Assembly: GCF_005116655.2 (NCBI RefSeq)
Contig: NZ_CP050698.1
Span: 3,867,501 to 3,931,500 of the forward strand
Direction of reading: 5' to 3'
DNA: 64,000 nucleotides
Source of the DNA: Desulfosediminicola flagellatus
GTDB lineage: Bacteria > Desulfobacterota > Desulfobulbia > Desulfobulbales > Desulfocapsaceae
Part shown: piece after piece, positions 37,058-46,648 of the stretch
Layout: the number at the start of each line of letters is the position of its first letter
How positions within the stretch are numbered: position 1 is the stretch's first letter
Notes under the pieces: model-generated
What the model saw: the letters and a program-made list of their open reading frames with translations, nothing else
Told to the model about the DNA's origin: nothing
The model's database searches: none
Program-made: the position numbers and the translations under genes

Positions 37058-38779
37058 ATGCTTAGCTCACTCACAGTAAAACAACGAATGTATTTAATTA
37101 TCGGCGCTATATTCACCCTCTTTGCTGTTATGTCATATTTTGCCATACAGAACGGAACAAGCGCTCGCGATTTGGGTATTGCCAAAACAGGCGAAGTGAT
37201 GCTCGAGGATCAAAAGGCAAAAATACAGGTGGCAACTCATACTATCGCCCTGGCCGTTGGCCATGCTATCGCAGATATTGATGAACCAGACAAAAAAATT
37301 GAAGTAATACGAAAACTCATCGACGATATCCGATTTGAAAATGATAAATCAGGCTACTACTTTGTTTACGATGGAACAATAAACGTTGCCCTTCCACCTA
37401 ATACATCACTTCAGGGAAAAGATCTCGGTGGTCTTAAAGATAAAAACGATGTCTACCTGGTTCGTGATCTACGCGATAAAGCAGCAGGTGGTGGAGGTTT
37501 TGTGCAATATCTCTGGGATAAAGGAGATATTAAAGATGTTCCAAAACTCAGTTATGCCGAGACTATTCCAGGAACACAAATGTGGATAGGTACAGGTGTT
37601 TACCTCGACAATATCGAGGCGTATCAAAGTGCAATGATTGCGGATATAAATGGCCAGGTGAAAAAACACATCTTCGTTATGCTGATAACAGCAGGCCTCA
37701 TCTTTGTGGGAATCATCACCCTATGCCTTGTGATTGTAGTAGGCATCGTCAGGGGACTGCGATCCATGATCAACAGTTTTCAAGATATTGCCGAGGGTGA
37801 AGGGGATTTGACAAAACGCATCGCAATCAGCACAAAAGATGAGATTGCCGAACTCGCCCGCTGGTTTAATCTATTTCTCGATAAACTCCAGGCAATTATA
37901 CGAACGATATCTCAGAATACCTTGGCAGTAGACAGCGAGTCGAACAACCTTTCCACTATCGCAAGTAACCTCAGTAACAATGCTGAACAGACTTCAAATT
38001 TATCTGACAACGTTGCTTCTTCGGCAGAAGAGATGAGTGTCAATATGAATAATGTTGCAGCAGCCATGGAAGAATCAACAACTAACACATCTATGGTGGC
38101 TAGTGCTGCCGAAGAGATGACCGCAACAATCAACGAAATTGCAGCAAACTCTGAAGAAGCCCACACTATATCTGAAAGAGCAGTTAGTCAGGCTGAAAGT
38201 ACCTCAATTCGTATGGCAGAACTTGGTGCCTCTGCAGATGCTATCAGTAAAGTCACCGAAACCATCACCGAGATATCGGAACAGACAAATCTGCTGGCAC
38301 TTAACGCCACCATCGAGGCCGCCCGCGCCGGTGATGCAGGTAAAGGCTTTGCAGTTGTTGCAAATGAAATTAAAGAACTTGCCAAGCAGACAGCCGAGGC
38401 GACGCTTGATATCAAAAAACAGATTGATGATGTACAAAGCACCACCACCACCACAGTTAATGAAATTAAGGAAATCAGTGATGTCATTAACAGCGTTAAC
38501 ACGATTGTAGCAACAATTTCGTCTGCAGTTGGGGAACAATCAACCGCTGCAGAAGAAATTGCCAATAATATCAATCAGGCGGCTCTGGGTTTATCTGAAG
38601 TAAATGAAAATGTCAGCCAGGTCACCATCGTAGCCGGGTCAATTACCAAAGATATCTCTATGGTTAACGAGGCTGCCGGAAACATTTCAACAAGCAGCTC
38701 TCAAGTAAATGTGAGTAGCCAGGACCTGCTCCGCATGGCTGAAGAATTGAAAAAAGTAGTCAACACCTTTAAAATTTAA
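37058..38779 (+). CDS. Methyl-accepting chemotaxis protein with single Cache domain
   Basis: 573 residues. Membrane helix at 9-28, then an extracytoplasmic sCache_2-like domain (about 35-190; [40 protein letters not shown]), a second helix near 205-230, a HAMP domain and a long coiled-coil signalling domain. The hairpin tip carries the conserved [18 protein letters not shown] core that contacts CheA/CheW. It should report a small-molecule signal to the flagellar or other chemosensory array. No che genes are nearby. Confidence 0.95.
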   Translation: MLSSLTVKQRMYLIIGAIFTLFAVMSYFAIQNGTSARDLGIAKTGEVMLEDQKAKIQVATHTIALAVGHAIADIDEPDKKIEVIRKLIDDIRFENDKSGYYFVYDGTINVALPPNTSLQGKDLGGLKDKNDVYLVRDLRDKAAGGGGFVQYLWDKGDIKDVPKLSYAETIPGTQMWIGTGVYLDNIEAYQSAMIADINGQVKKHIFVMLITAGLIFVGIITLCLVIVVGIVRGLRSMINSFQDIAEGEGDLTKRIAISTKDEIAELARWFNLFLDKLQAIIRTISQNTLAVDSESNNLSTIASNLSNNAEQTSNLSDNVASSAEEMSVNMNNVAAAMEESTTNTSMVASAAEEMTATINEIAANSEEAHTISERAVSQAESTSIRMAELGASADAISKVTETITEISEQTNLLALNATIEAARAGDAGKGFAVVANEIKELAKQTAEATLDIKKQIDDVQSTTTTTVNEIKEISDVINSVNTIVATISSAVGEQSTAAEEIANNINQAALGLSEVNENVSQVTIVAGSITKDISMVNEAAGNISTSSSQVNVSSQDLLRMAEELKKVVNTFKI

Positions 38780-38831
38780 TTCTAAAGGTCCGTATGATTC
38801 AGGTAATACCGATAGCGGTTTACAACTCCCT

Positions 38832-38976
38832 CAGGAGGCTGTCCGAGAATTGGAATTTGATTCGAAATCGAGGCATTCTCAAAAAACACGCACAGCCATA
38901 TATATGATATTGCCAGCAGTGTTTTTTGATAATTACGAAGAGTTCGGAACTAAAGCCATTCTCGGACAGCCTCCTG
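38832..38976. repeat. MITE-like element with perfect 19-bp terminal inverted repeats
   Basis: Left end CAGGAGGCTGTCCGAGAAT (38832-38850) and its exact reverse complement at 38958-38976 bound 145 bases. The inner halves are also imperfectly complementary, including AAAAAACAC/GTGTTTTTT, so the whole element could fold into one long hairpin. There is no open frame. Related ends occur at 28978 and 34168-34238. It sits between the chemoreceptor stop and the diguanylate cyclase start. Confidence 0.85.
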
Positions 38977-39022
38977 GCCGTTATCGACATATCGTTCTCC
39001 CGTTGTTCCTGGTGAATAAACG

Positions 39023-41599
39023 ATGCTCCGTTTAGTGTGTATCTGGTTGTGCTCATTGCTCTATCTTCTGCATCCAGGCACTGCCTATTCCACACTTCCC
39101 GAATCACCAAAGATTCTCGTTTTTAATTCCTACCATAAAGGATACCTCTGGTCTGATGCTGAACTAAACGGCATTGAAGGGGCCCTTCTGCATGCGTTCC
39201 CGCAAGCGGATATTCGTGTCGAGTTCATGGATACCAAAAGAAATACAAGCGAAAAATATTTGGATCGACTCACGTCTTTCTTTTGGGAAAAATATATCCT
39301 TAAGCGATTCGATCTGGTTATTGCCAGTGACGATTCTGCGATAAACTTCATGATGGAATCAGGCAGGTTTATATTTCCGCAGACTCCAATCGTTTTCTGC
39401 GGGGCTAATGCGGTCGACCGCTCTCAGCTCGCAAAGCAAAAAGAGATAACCGGTGTAATGGAATATGCAGATCTCCAGAAAACCCTCGACCTCGCCTTAC
39501 AGCTCCAGCCTGAAGCAAAAAAACTCATAGTTATCAATGATAATTCTATTTCCGGCAAATATATCGATGCAGAGTTAAGTAAACTGATCCCGCTTTACAG
39601 ATCAACACTGGACGTTGAAATCATGCCGAATCTTCCAATAGAGAAGATCACACACAAGCTCTCCCAACTTTCATCAGATACTATTGTACTCCTGCTTCTC
39701 TACTCACAGGATGATGCAGGCAGACATTACGAACTGGATCAGGCTGCAGAACTCATCAGCCAGGCGTCGGCAGTGCCTGTATACAGCGTATGGGATTTCT
39801 ATTTTAATCATGGAATTACCGGAGGGGTCTTGACTTCAGGATTTCTGCAAGGGGAAGCAGCTGCCAATATTGCTGTAAGCATCCTACGCGGCGCACATAT
39901 GGAGGACCACCCTATCATTCTCAATGGTGGGAATACGGTAATGTTTGATTTCCGCCAGCTCGCACGATTCAATTTACCGATTGACCGGCTTCCACGTGAG
40001 GCAACAATAAGTAATATCTCCTATGGGGAGAAGAAAAACATCCTTCTTCTTCATTCATATTCAGCCAGTAACCCCTGGTCCAGGTCAATTTCAGAAGGCA
40101 TTGAGGAACAATTTGCTCAAGCAAATCTCGATTATACTCTTCATATTGAATTTATGGATACCAAACGTTACACAGACAAAGGGTATCTCAATCTTCTGGC
40201 ACGACTTTTCAAAGTCAAATATGGATCGATGGACCTGGATATGATTATCGTCTCTGATGATAATGCGTATAACTTTATATTAGCTCAACACAAACTGTTG
40301 TTCAATTCACCCCCGGTTGTCTTTTGCGGTGTAAACTATCTTGATGAACCCCAAGCCGCTCTTAACAAAAACATAACAGGCGTAGTGGAATCATATGATG
40401 TACTTGGAACACTGCAACTTGGTCTCACGCTGTTTCCGGAGACTACAAGAATCTTCGTCATTAATGACGATTCGGTAAGCGGCATCGCCAACAGCCAAAA
40501 AGCTCAGGCAATAATTGAACAATTACCCCTCCATCTCTACATTGAACATTCTGGTACTCTTTCAATGCAAGAGCTTCAACAGAAGCTCAAAACCCTTGAT
40601 AACAACACGCTGGTTCTGCTGGGTGCATTTACTACAGACAAAAACAATAAACGGTTTACTTTCGATGAAAGTGCAGAACTTATTACAGAGAGTTCGACCA
40701 GACCAGTTCTTAGCTTCTGGGATTTCTACCTTAATCACGGCATTCTCGGTGGTGCAATAACAAGCGGTCGCGAACAGGGTAAAGCTGCTGCTGCACTTGC
40801 CATATCCAAACTCACAGGCAAAAATAGTGCCGATCAAGAATTTACAGAGCAGCAACTTATTATCCCGACAATTGATTACGCTATCAGCACCAAATTCGGT
40901 GTACAACTACAAACACTTCCCTCGAATACCCGGATAATCAACAGACAATTATCGTTTTTCAATCAGTATAGAACTGCTTTCTACACAATTCTTGTGCTGA
41001 TAGGCTTTCTGCTCTTACTCTCGATAGTGCTTTCCACGAAAGTTATCATTCAAAAAAGGAAACACAGAACGCTCTCCGATAAAGCTGAAACCGATCCGTT
41101 AACAGGTACCAAAAACAGAGCGTTCTTAACGCGCGCCCTTAAAGGGCAAATGGTCACTGCAAAAGAAAACAACACGCAATTCATTCTCTGCTATCTCGAT
41201 ATCGATAATCTGAAAGTAGTGAATGATACTCTCGGTCACAACGCCGGCGATGAGTACATCATGCATACAGTCGCCTCAATACGAAAACATGTTCGTTCTT
41301 ACGACACAATATGCAGAATCGGGGGTGATGAATTTGTCATTATATTACCTAGCTATACATCCGACAAAGCCCAACATCTCTGCCGCCAGGTGAACCGGGA
41401 ACTTCGACTTCTCTATGCAAATTCAGTCCTCGATATCGGTACAAGCTGCGGCATCAGCATATACGACCCCAAAGCCCCTGTATCTGCTAATGAACTCCTC
41501 GCTGAAGCTGATAAGATGATGTACCAGACAAAAGAAAAGAAAAAAATGCAGCAAACCAATACCAAACGACAGGTTTCCGCTCACTATGATAACTTGTAA
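39023..41599 (+). CDS. Diguanylate cyclase with tandem periplasmic ABC_sub_bind-like domains
   Basis: 858 residues. A signal or anchor helix at about 1-20 is followed by two homologous periplasmic binding-protein-like domains of the ABC_sub_bind type (about 30-315 and 340-625). Repeated landmarks are VFNSYHKGYLWS/LLHSYSASNPWS, VEFMDTKRNTSEKYL/IEFMDTKRYTDKGYL, FCGAN/FCGVN and the FYFNHGITGGVLTSG/FYLNHGILGGAITSG loops. A membrane helix at about 655-675 leads to a GGDEF domain with GGDEF at 767-771. It should couple a periplasmic ligand to c-di-GMP synthesis. The next gene carries a third copy of the sensor domain. Confidence 0.9.
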   Translation: MLRLVCIWLCSLLYLLHPGTAYSTLPESPKILVFNSYHKGYLWSDAELNGIEGALLHAFPQADIRVEFMDTKRNTSEKYLDRLTSFFWEKYILKRFDLVIASDDSAINFMMESGRFIFPQTPIVFCGANAVDRSQLAKQKEITGVMEYADLQKTLDLALQLQPEAKKLIVINDNSISGKYIDAELSKLIPLYRSTLDVEIMPNLPIEKITHKLSQLSSDTIVLLLLYSQDDAGRHYELDQAAELISQASAVPVYSVWDFYFNHGITGGVLTSGFLQGEAAANIAVSILRGAHMEDHPIILNGGNTVMFDFRQLARFNLPIDRLPREATISNISYGEKKNILLLHSYSASNPWSRSISEGIEEQFAQANLDYTLHIEFMDTKRYTDKGYLNLLARLFKVKYGSMDLDMIIVSDDNAYNFILAQHKLLFNSPPVVFCGVNYLDEPQAALNKNITGVVESYDVLGTLQLGLTLFPETTRIFVINDDSVSGIANSQKAQAIIEQLPLHLYIEHSGTLSMQELQQKLKTLDNNTLVLLGAFTTDKNNKRFTFDESAELITESSTRPVLSFWDFYLNHGILGGAITSGREQGKAAAALAISKLTGKNSADQEFTEQQLIIPTIDYAISTKFGVQLQTLPSNTRIINRQLSFFNQYRTAFYTILVLIGFLLLLSIVLSTKVIIQKRKHRTLSDKAETDPLTGTKNRAFLTRALKGQMVTAKENNTQFILCYLDIDNLKVVNDTLGHNAGDEYIMHTVASIRKHVRSYDTICRIGGDEFVIILPSYTSDKAQHLCRQVNRELRLLYANSVLDIGTSCGISIYDPKAPVSANELLAEADKMMYQTKEKKKMQQTNTKRQVSAHYDNL

Positions 41600-41638
41600 A
41601 TAATTAAATCCTCTGTTAAAAATTAACGTGGAGCAGCA

Positions 41639-44053
41639 ATGCAATCAGCATTACCTGAGATAGTCATCACAGCATTGCAATCACAATCTTACACATTTCC
41701 CGTTTGTCCTATAAAGAGAATGCAATTCAAATATATAATTACAAATATCAGACGGACTGCACCCCGTTTTTTTGTAATCCTACTCCTTCTTTCAGCTATT
41801 CTCACAACGATCACAACAGAGTCTCAGGCAAAAGAAAAAAACGTTATTTTTCTCAATTCGTACCATGTTGGATATAAATGGTCGGATGAGTTGTATGAAG
41901 GTTTTCTCAAAACACTGCAGCCTGCAGCGAATAAAGTCGCCCTGCATGTCGAATACCTCGACATGAAGCGTAACTTTCCAGAAGAACGCTATGAAATACT
42001 GGTTAAAAGCCTAGCTATTAAATACAAGACAATCCCGATAGACCTTGTCATTGTATCTGATGATGCAGCGTTTGCCTTTATTGAAAGATATGGACAGCAA
42101 CTCTTTCCCGGAGTCCCCGTGTTCTTTTGTGGCACAAATTACCTTGAAGAATCTGCTCTAAAGAATCTGCCCAATTTTTATGGCATTACCGAAAAAGCTG
42201 AAATTGAAAAAACATTCAGCCTTATACTTAAGCTTAGACCGACAACCAATCACATCTACGTAATTAATGACCGGACAGTGACAGGCCTCAAGGTGAAGAG
42301 CCAGATTGAAAAAGCTATCACAAAGTTTAAACACCGTGTGGATTTTACCATCTGGGATGATCTCTCGATGCCCGATCTCATCACTCATGTCCACAATCTA
42401 CCTGCAAACAGTATCGTCTTCTACACCTTCTTTTTCAGAGACAATGCAGGTCTACTATTTGAATACAACCAATCGATGCACCTGATTTACCGGCAATGCC
42501 CGGTCCCTATTTTCGGTGCCTGGGATTTCAACCTCGACCTTGGACTCACTGGAGGGATGCTCACCAGCGGTTATCAGCAGGGAAAAGCTGTTGCAGAACT
42601 TGTCATTTCCTGGCTTAAGGGCGTTGATCTGGCACATTTCCCCCGTGTCACTTCCAGCCCAAATCGATACATGTTTGACCATAACCAGTTGAAGAAGTTT
42701 GGTATACGTGTTGATCTTCTGCCTCAGGACAGCATAATTATTAATGCACCGGTTTCCTTTTTTACCCGTCACAAGAAGGTGCTTATTACATCCGGCATTT
42801 TTATTTCAATGCTGCTGGTTGTTATTACATTTCTAACAATCAATATCCTGAAACGAAAAAAGGCAGAGAAAGAACTACGACAGAGCGAAGAAAATTTCAG
42901 ATCAATATTTTATAATGCTAATGATGGATTATATCAGGCCACTGCCGAAGGAAAATTCATCAGGGTCAACCCTGCTTTTGCACAAATGCTGAAGTTTTCC
43001 TCTCCGGAGGAGGTTATTACGTACTTCACCGATATCGACAACCAACTCTACACCTCCCCTGATACCCGTAAAAAATTCCTTTTAAGACATAAGAATATCG
43101 GCTGGGCAAAAGGTGAACACAGCCTTCATTGTCGGGACGGATCAGTTATTGATGTTATTGAAAATGCCCACACAGTAACTGATTCCAATGGAGAATTTCT
43201 CTATTACGAAGGTTCTATAACCGACGTTACGGAATACAAGAAGACTCAGGAACTCATCGCCCAAACAGAAAAACTCATTTCTCTGGGCGGAGTCTCAGCA
43301 GGCATAGCTCATGAAATCCGCAGCCCGCTCTCCTCAATCGTTCAAGGAGTTCAGGTTGTTCAGGGTCGTATATTTGATAATACCCCCTCTAACCTGCATT
43401 GTGCTCAAGAATGTGGTTTTCCATTAGAAGCATTCAGGCAATATATGAGCAAGCGTGCTATTGATGATCTGCTTACAAGTATCTATGACTCAGGTAAGCG
43501 GGTTGCTGTCATCATTGAGGACATGCTTTCTTTCAGCAAAAAATCTATTGGCGAATTTTCTCTGGAATCACTAGAGAAAATCTGTGACACCGCTATTGCC
43601 CTTGTTAAAAAAGATTTCATACTGAACGACGAATATCACTTTGACCGTATAGAAATAATCAAGGAAGTTCAAGACAACCTTCCACATATCTATTGCAGTT
43701 CCAGCAAGATACAGCAGGTGTTATTTAATATTCTTAGAAACGGTACAGAAGCAATGGGCGATGCAAATACCCAGTCACCCCGCTTTATCATTCGGATGTA
43801 TGCAAACAACATGTTTACCGCAATTGAAATCGAAGATAACGGGCCGGGTATAAGTCAGGAACTTCAGCAGCGCATTTTTGATCCGTTTTTTACCACCAAG
43901 GGTCGTGATAAAGGAACCGGTCTGGGATTATCCGTTTCCTATTTTATCATCAAGGAAAATCATCACGGTGATTTACGCGTGGTATCACAACCCGGGAAGG
44001 GAACAACATTTATAATCGAACTTCCGCATGAACGAGCGCACACGCCTGGTTAG
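41639..44053 (+). CDS. Sensor histidine kinase with periplasmic ABC_sub_bind-like domain and PAS
   Basis: 804 residues from ATG 41639 (GGAG upstream); an internal ATG at 41720 would give a more typical signal sequence. Order: signal helix, one ABC_sub_bind-like domain (about 65-350; FLNSYHVGYKWS, GMLTSGYQQGKAVAELV), membrane helix near 385-405, PAS domain (about 415-530) and HisKA with phospho-acceptor His558 in AHEIRSPLS. The ATPase domain has N box NILRNGTEAMG, EDNGPGIS and KGTGLGLS. Between the two HisKA helices is an unusual insert (LHCAQECGFPLEAFRQYMS). No cognate regulator is adjacent. Confidence 0.93.
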   Translation: MQSALPEIVITALQSQSYTFPVCPIKRMQFKYIITNIRRTAPRFFVILLLLSAILTTITTESQAKEKNVIFLNSYHVGYKWSDELYEGFLKTLQPAANKVALHVEYLDMKRNFPEERYEILVKSLAIKYKTIPIDLVIVSDDAAFAFIERYGQQLFPGVPVFFCGTNYLEESALKNLPNFYGITEKAEIEKTFSLILKLRPTTNHIYVINDRTVTGLKVKSQIEKAITKFKHRVDFTIWDDLSMPDLITHVHNLPANSIVFYTFFFRDNAGLLFEYNQSMHLIYRQCPVPIFGAWDFNLDLGLTGGMLTSGYQQGKAVAELVISWLKGVDLAHFPRVTSSPNRYMFDHNQLKKFGIRVDLLPQDSIIINAPVSFFTRHKKVLITSGIFISMLLVVITFLTINILKRKKAEKELRQSEENFRSIFYNANDGLYQATAEGKFIRVNPAFAQMLKFSSPEEVITYFTDIDNQLYTSPDTRKKFLLRHKNIGWAKGEHSLHCRDGSVIDVIENAHTVTDSNGEFLYYEGSITDVTEYKKTQELIAQTEKLISLGGVSAGIAHEIRSPLSSIVQGVQVVQGRIFDNTPSNLHCAQECGFPLEAFRQYMSKRAIDDLLTSIYDSGKRVAVIIEDMLSFSKKSIGEFSLESLEKICDTAIALVKKDFILNDEYHFDRIEIIKEVQDNLPHIYCSSSKIQQVLFNILRNGTEAMGDANTQSPRFIIRMYANNMFTAIEIEDNGPGISQELQQRIFDPFFTTKGRDKGTGLGLSVSYFIIKENHHGDLRVVSQPGKGTTFIIELPHERAHTPG

Positions 44054-44112
44054 CCCTGCCCCTTAGCCATATCTTTTCAGTTTTCACTCAAGATGTTGCT
44101 TTTCCAGCATTC

Positions 44113-44170
44113 TGTATAGAGACTGAAAGCGGGCTTAAGGACTTAGGACTAAGGTGAAAGGAGTGAGGTG
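44113..44170. repeat. Nested-palindrome repeat, copy C (partial)
   Basis: Matches the left part of copy A (TATAGAGACTGAAAGCGGG, then TTAAGGACTTAGG and AAGGTGAAAGG). The right part is different sequence but also contains a small hairpin (CAATAC/GTATTG, near 44200). It lies between convergent genes, as copy A does. Confidence 0.7.
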
Positions 44171-44251
44171 TAAACTACAACAGCTAACATACCGCATTCA
44201 ATACATCATACGTATTGTAGCGTGTTCAGGTAGAACTGAGCAGAAGTCCCA

Positions 44252-45154
44252 TCAGGCCTTACATACTTTCAAATTTTTATCCTGCCGGCTTCTAAGCCAA
44301 ATCGCCTCTGCCATATAGAGGAACAATGCCCCCCAGATAAGCACGAATCCTATCATTCTCGACAGTGGAAATGGTTCATTATAGATATAAATACCAAGCA
44401 TCAAATTGATGCTTGGAGCGATATATTGCAGAAGTCCCAGTTGAGTAAGTGAGATTCGCTGAGCGGCAAAACCAAACAACAGCAACGGTAATGATGTGAT
44501 GAGGCCGGTACCGAAAAGTAGAATCATCTGCCAACTCCCCCCACTTAGAAACGAGCCTGAGCCCTTTGTTTCAACGAAGAACAATAGAGCAGCTGCGGGG
44601 ACGAAAAGTACCATCGTTTCAAGACATAACCCTTCCAGAGCTGGTGAGGATGTCTTCTTGTGTAATAAACCGTAAATTGCAAAACTGATCGCAAGACAAA
44701 GCGCAATCCAGGGGAATTGCCCATAATAAAAGGTGAGATATAACACTCCGGAAAAGGCTAGAAAAAGAGCTGCAGATTGACCTTTACGCAGTTTTTCCTG
44801 GAGAAAGATAACCCCGAACAGCACATTTATTAATGGATTAATGAAATATCCAAGACTTGCCTCAATGACATATCCAGCATTTACAGCCCAAATATAGAGT
44901 AACCAGTTTCCGGCAAGCAATACTGCAGCACAGCTTGAAAGCGCAACGCTTCTCTTGTCTCGCATAATTGTCTTCAATGAGCTCAGACGCTTAAGCAATA
45001 GAATCAAGCCTACGGTAAAAAGCAGCGACCACGACATTCGATGACAAAGAATTTCGTGTGCTGGTACAGCTTTAAGAGCCTTCCAGTAAATTGGCAGGAT
45101 TCCCCAGAGAATATATGCGCCCACAGCAGCGAGTACACCGTAATATTGTTGCAT
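44252..45154 (-). CDS. RarD-like EamA/DMT-family transporter
   Basis: 300 residues with about ten membrane helices. The start MQQYYGVLAAVGAYILWG (ATG 45154) is the usual RarD N-terminus; a further start at 45187 adds 11 residues. The segments GILPIYWKALKAVPAHEILCHR and NWLLYIWAVNAGYVIEASLGYFINPL are characteristic of RarD within the drug/metabolite transporter superfamily. The substrate is unknown. It lies 89 bases downstream of the CcdA-like gene. Confidence 0.9.
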   Translation of the reverse strand: MQQYYGVLAAVGAYILWGILPIYWKALKAVPAHEILCHRMSWSLLFTVGLILLLKRLSSLKTIMRDKRSVALSSCAAVLLAGNWLLYIWAVNAGYVIEASLGYFINPLINVLFGVIFLQEKLRKGQSAALFLAFSGVLYLTFYYGQFPWIALCLAISFAIYGLLHKKTSSPALEGLCLETMVLFVPAAALLFFVETKGSGSFLSGGSWQMILLFGTGLITSLPLLLFGFAAQRISLTQLGLLQYIAPSINLMLGIYIYNEPFPLSRMIGFVLIWGALFLYMAEAIWLRSRQDKNLKVCKA

Positions 45155-45243
45155 AATTATACCCGCATGCCCAAAGGCAGGCCACATATCGTTTAAAGAT
45201 TACAGATTGAAACCCTGAGATGATAACAGAAATACTGGACCAA

Positions 45244-45999
45244 TCATGAATCGAAAAGAAGACCGCTGGAAAGCCAGTAATAGACAATATAGCTCCCTGC
45301 AGTCAAAAGGAAAAGCGCCGAGATTTTATGAATGTAAGGCACAACCCGACGCATGGTACCTAAAACAAACTTTTTCTTTACTACGGCAATTCCAAGGGTA
45401 AGTGAATGCATTACCAGCCCCATCCCTAGAACATAACTGATAAACTGAAGCAATCCGGCAAAAAAATTACCAGCCGTGACTGAACTGCCTACCACTGCGA
45501 GAAATATCGGCAGGGTACAACCGAGCGATGTGGCACCGAATGCTAGTCCGAAAATGAAAAATCCCCAGCTATTCATCTGCCTCAGATCACCTACCATATC
45601 AACCAGTTTTAAAGCAATCGGCATAGTAACACTTTTCCCCATCATCATCCAGATTGACAGTAAAACGAGTATTACCCCTACAGCAACAGCAAACCACGGC
45701 ATTATGCCTACAAGATAATAGCCTCCAGCCGACACCACAGCCCCAACGAGACCAAAGAGCAATCCGAAACCGGCAGTAACAACAATGGCAACCCAGGTAG
45801 CCTTCAATATGCGGGAAAGAACAGTCTGCTCAAGAAAATCACTATCTTCTGCCCCGAGATACAGGGTCATATATACCGGCAACATAAAAAAACCACATGG
45901 ATTTACTGCAGAAACCATGCCCGCACCAAATGCGTACCCTACAGGAAGCAAATCGGCAAGCTGACTGATCCACTGGCTAACTGTTACTTGAATATCCAT
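45244..45999 (-). CDS. CcdA/DsbD-like transmembrane thiol-disulfide transporter
   Basis: 251 residues, six or more membrane helices. The two redox cysteines of the CcdA family are in AVNPCGFFMLPVY near residue 35 and in GATSLGCTLPIF near residue 156. Such proteins carry reducing equivalents from cytoplasmic thioredoxin to periplasmic partners used in cytochrome c maturation or disulfide isomerisation. The TlpA-type thioredoxin at 5.2-5.7 kb is a possible partner elsewhere on the chromosome. No fused thioredoxin domain is present. Confidence 0.85.
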   Translation of the reverse strand: MDIQVTVSQWISQLADLLPVGYAFGAGMVSAVNPCGFFMLPVYMTLYLGAEDSDFLEQTVLSRILKATWVAIVVTAGFGLLFGLVGAVVSAGGYYLVGIMPWFAVAVGVILVLLSIWMMMGKSVTMPIALKLVDMVGDLRQMNSWGFFIFGLAFGATSLGCTLPIFLAVVGSSVTAGNFFAGLLQFISYVLGMGLVMHSLTLGIAVVKKKFVLGTMRRVVPYIHKISALFLLTAGSYIVYYWLSSGLLFDS

Positions 46000-46546
46000 T
46001 CAAAACCTTTCCCCAAAACTATTTCTACTGGCTATTGCCAGAACCCCATCCAGTACCCCTATAGATATAGTATCAGAGCATTATTTGTACAGAACCTTTT
46101 TTAGTATTTCCTTAAAAGACGTTTCTCGGCACCTTAACACGGACTTCTCATCGCCATTTTTTCCCGGGTTAAGGTAGACACCATTTTACTGTAGTAAACT
46201 ACCGCAATTGGCTTCTGGCCCTATAGCTACGTAAAAATGTATTGAGCCGAACATGTAGCTTTGACTCTTTCACTGGAGCACCACTTTTTTATTTGTAATG
46301 GTCATTTTTTCAATATGAAATCGGAAAGTTGCTTTTACAATCAAAAAGATAATGAAAAATACAGGCTAAACATATCAGAGTATGCATCCAGATATTACAT
46401 CACTAACAATACATAGCTATAGCATATTGATCATTCAGAGCAATGGCCCAAATAACTCTTCCTCACTAACACTACCAATAACCCGTCGTTAAACCGTCCG
46501 TTTATCACAGTCGACATTTCTTAGCTGACCTGATTTTGTCCAACAA

Positions 46547-46578
46547 AATAAAAAGTCGACCCGGGTCGACTTTTTATT
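46547..46578. promoter_or_regulatory. Operator 1 for the TetR regulator (32-bp perfect palindrome)
   Basis: Perfect dyad of 16 bases per arm centred between 46562 and 46563, with core AAGTCGACCCGGGTCGACTT. The last two bases overlap the -35 box TTGACA (46577-46582). Confidence 0.85.
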
Positions 46579-46605
46579 GACAGCTACATCTCGCCAGTGT
46601 AAAAG
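46577..46605 (+). promoter_or_regulatory. Promoter of the tetR-RND efflux operon
   Basis: Perfect -35 TTGACA at 46577-46582, then TAAAAG at 46600-46605 after 17 bases. The -35 box touches operator 1 and the -10 box overlaps operator 2, so a bound repressor would exclude RNA polymerase. Confidence 0.7.
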
Positions 46606-46623
46606 TCGACCGTGGTCAAGTTT
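46602..46623. promoter_or_regulatory. Operator 2 for the TetR regulator (imperfect palindrome)
   Basis: AAAGTCGACCGTGGTCAAGTTT keeps the left half-site AAAGTCGACC of operator 1 exactly and has a right half-site with a few mismatches. The two dyad centres are 50 bases apart, close to a whole number of helical turns. Confidence 0.75.
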
Positions 46624-46648
46624 ACTAATGAGCAATAAGGATCAAGAT

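Larger units (their letters stand above)
46000..46648. other. Divergent region between ccdA-like and tetR genes
   Basis: 649 bases with no credible gene. The left part has a CTGGCTATTGCCAG palindrome (46028-46041) upstream of the ccdA-like gene. The last 100 bases hold the TetR double operator and promoter listed separately. Confidence 0.5.

Noticed and set aside
46000..46500. Hidden gene in the ccdA-tetR gap
   Set aside because: All frames are interrupted; only a short palindrome near the ccdA-like start is visible.
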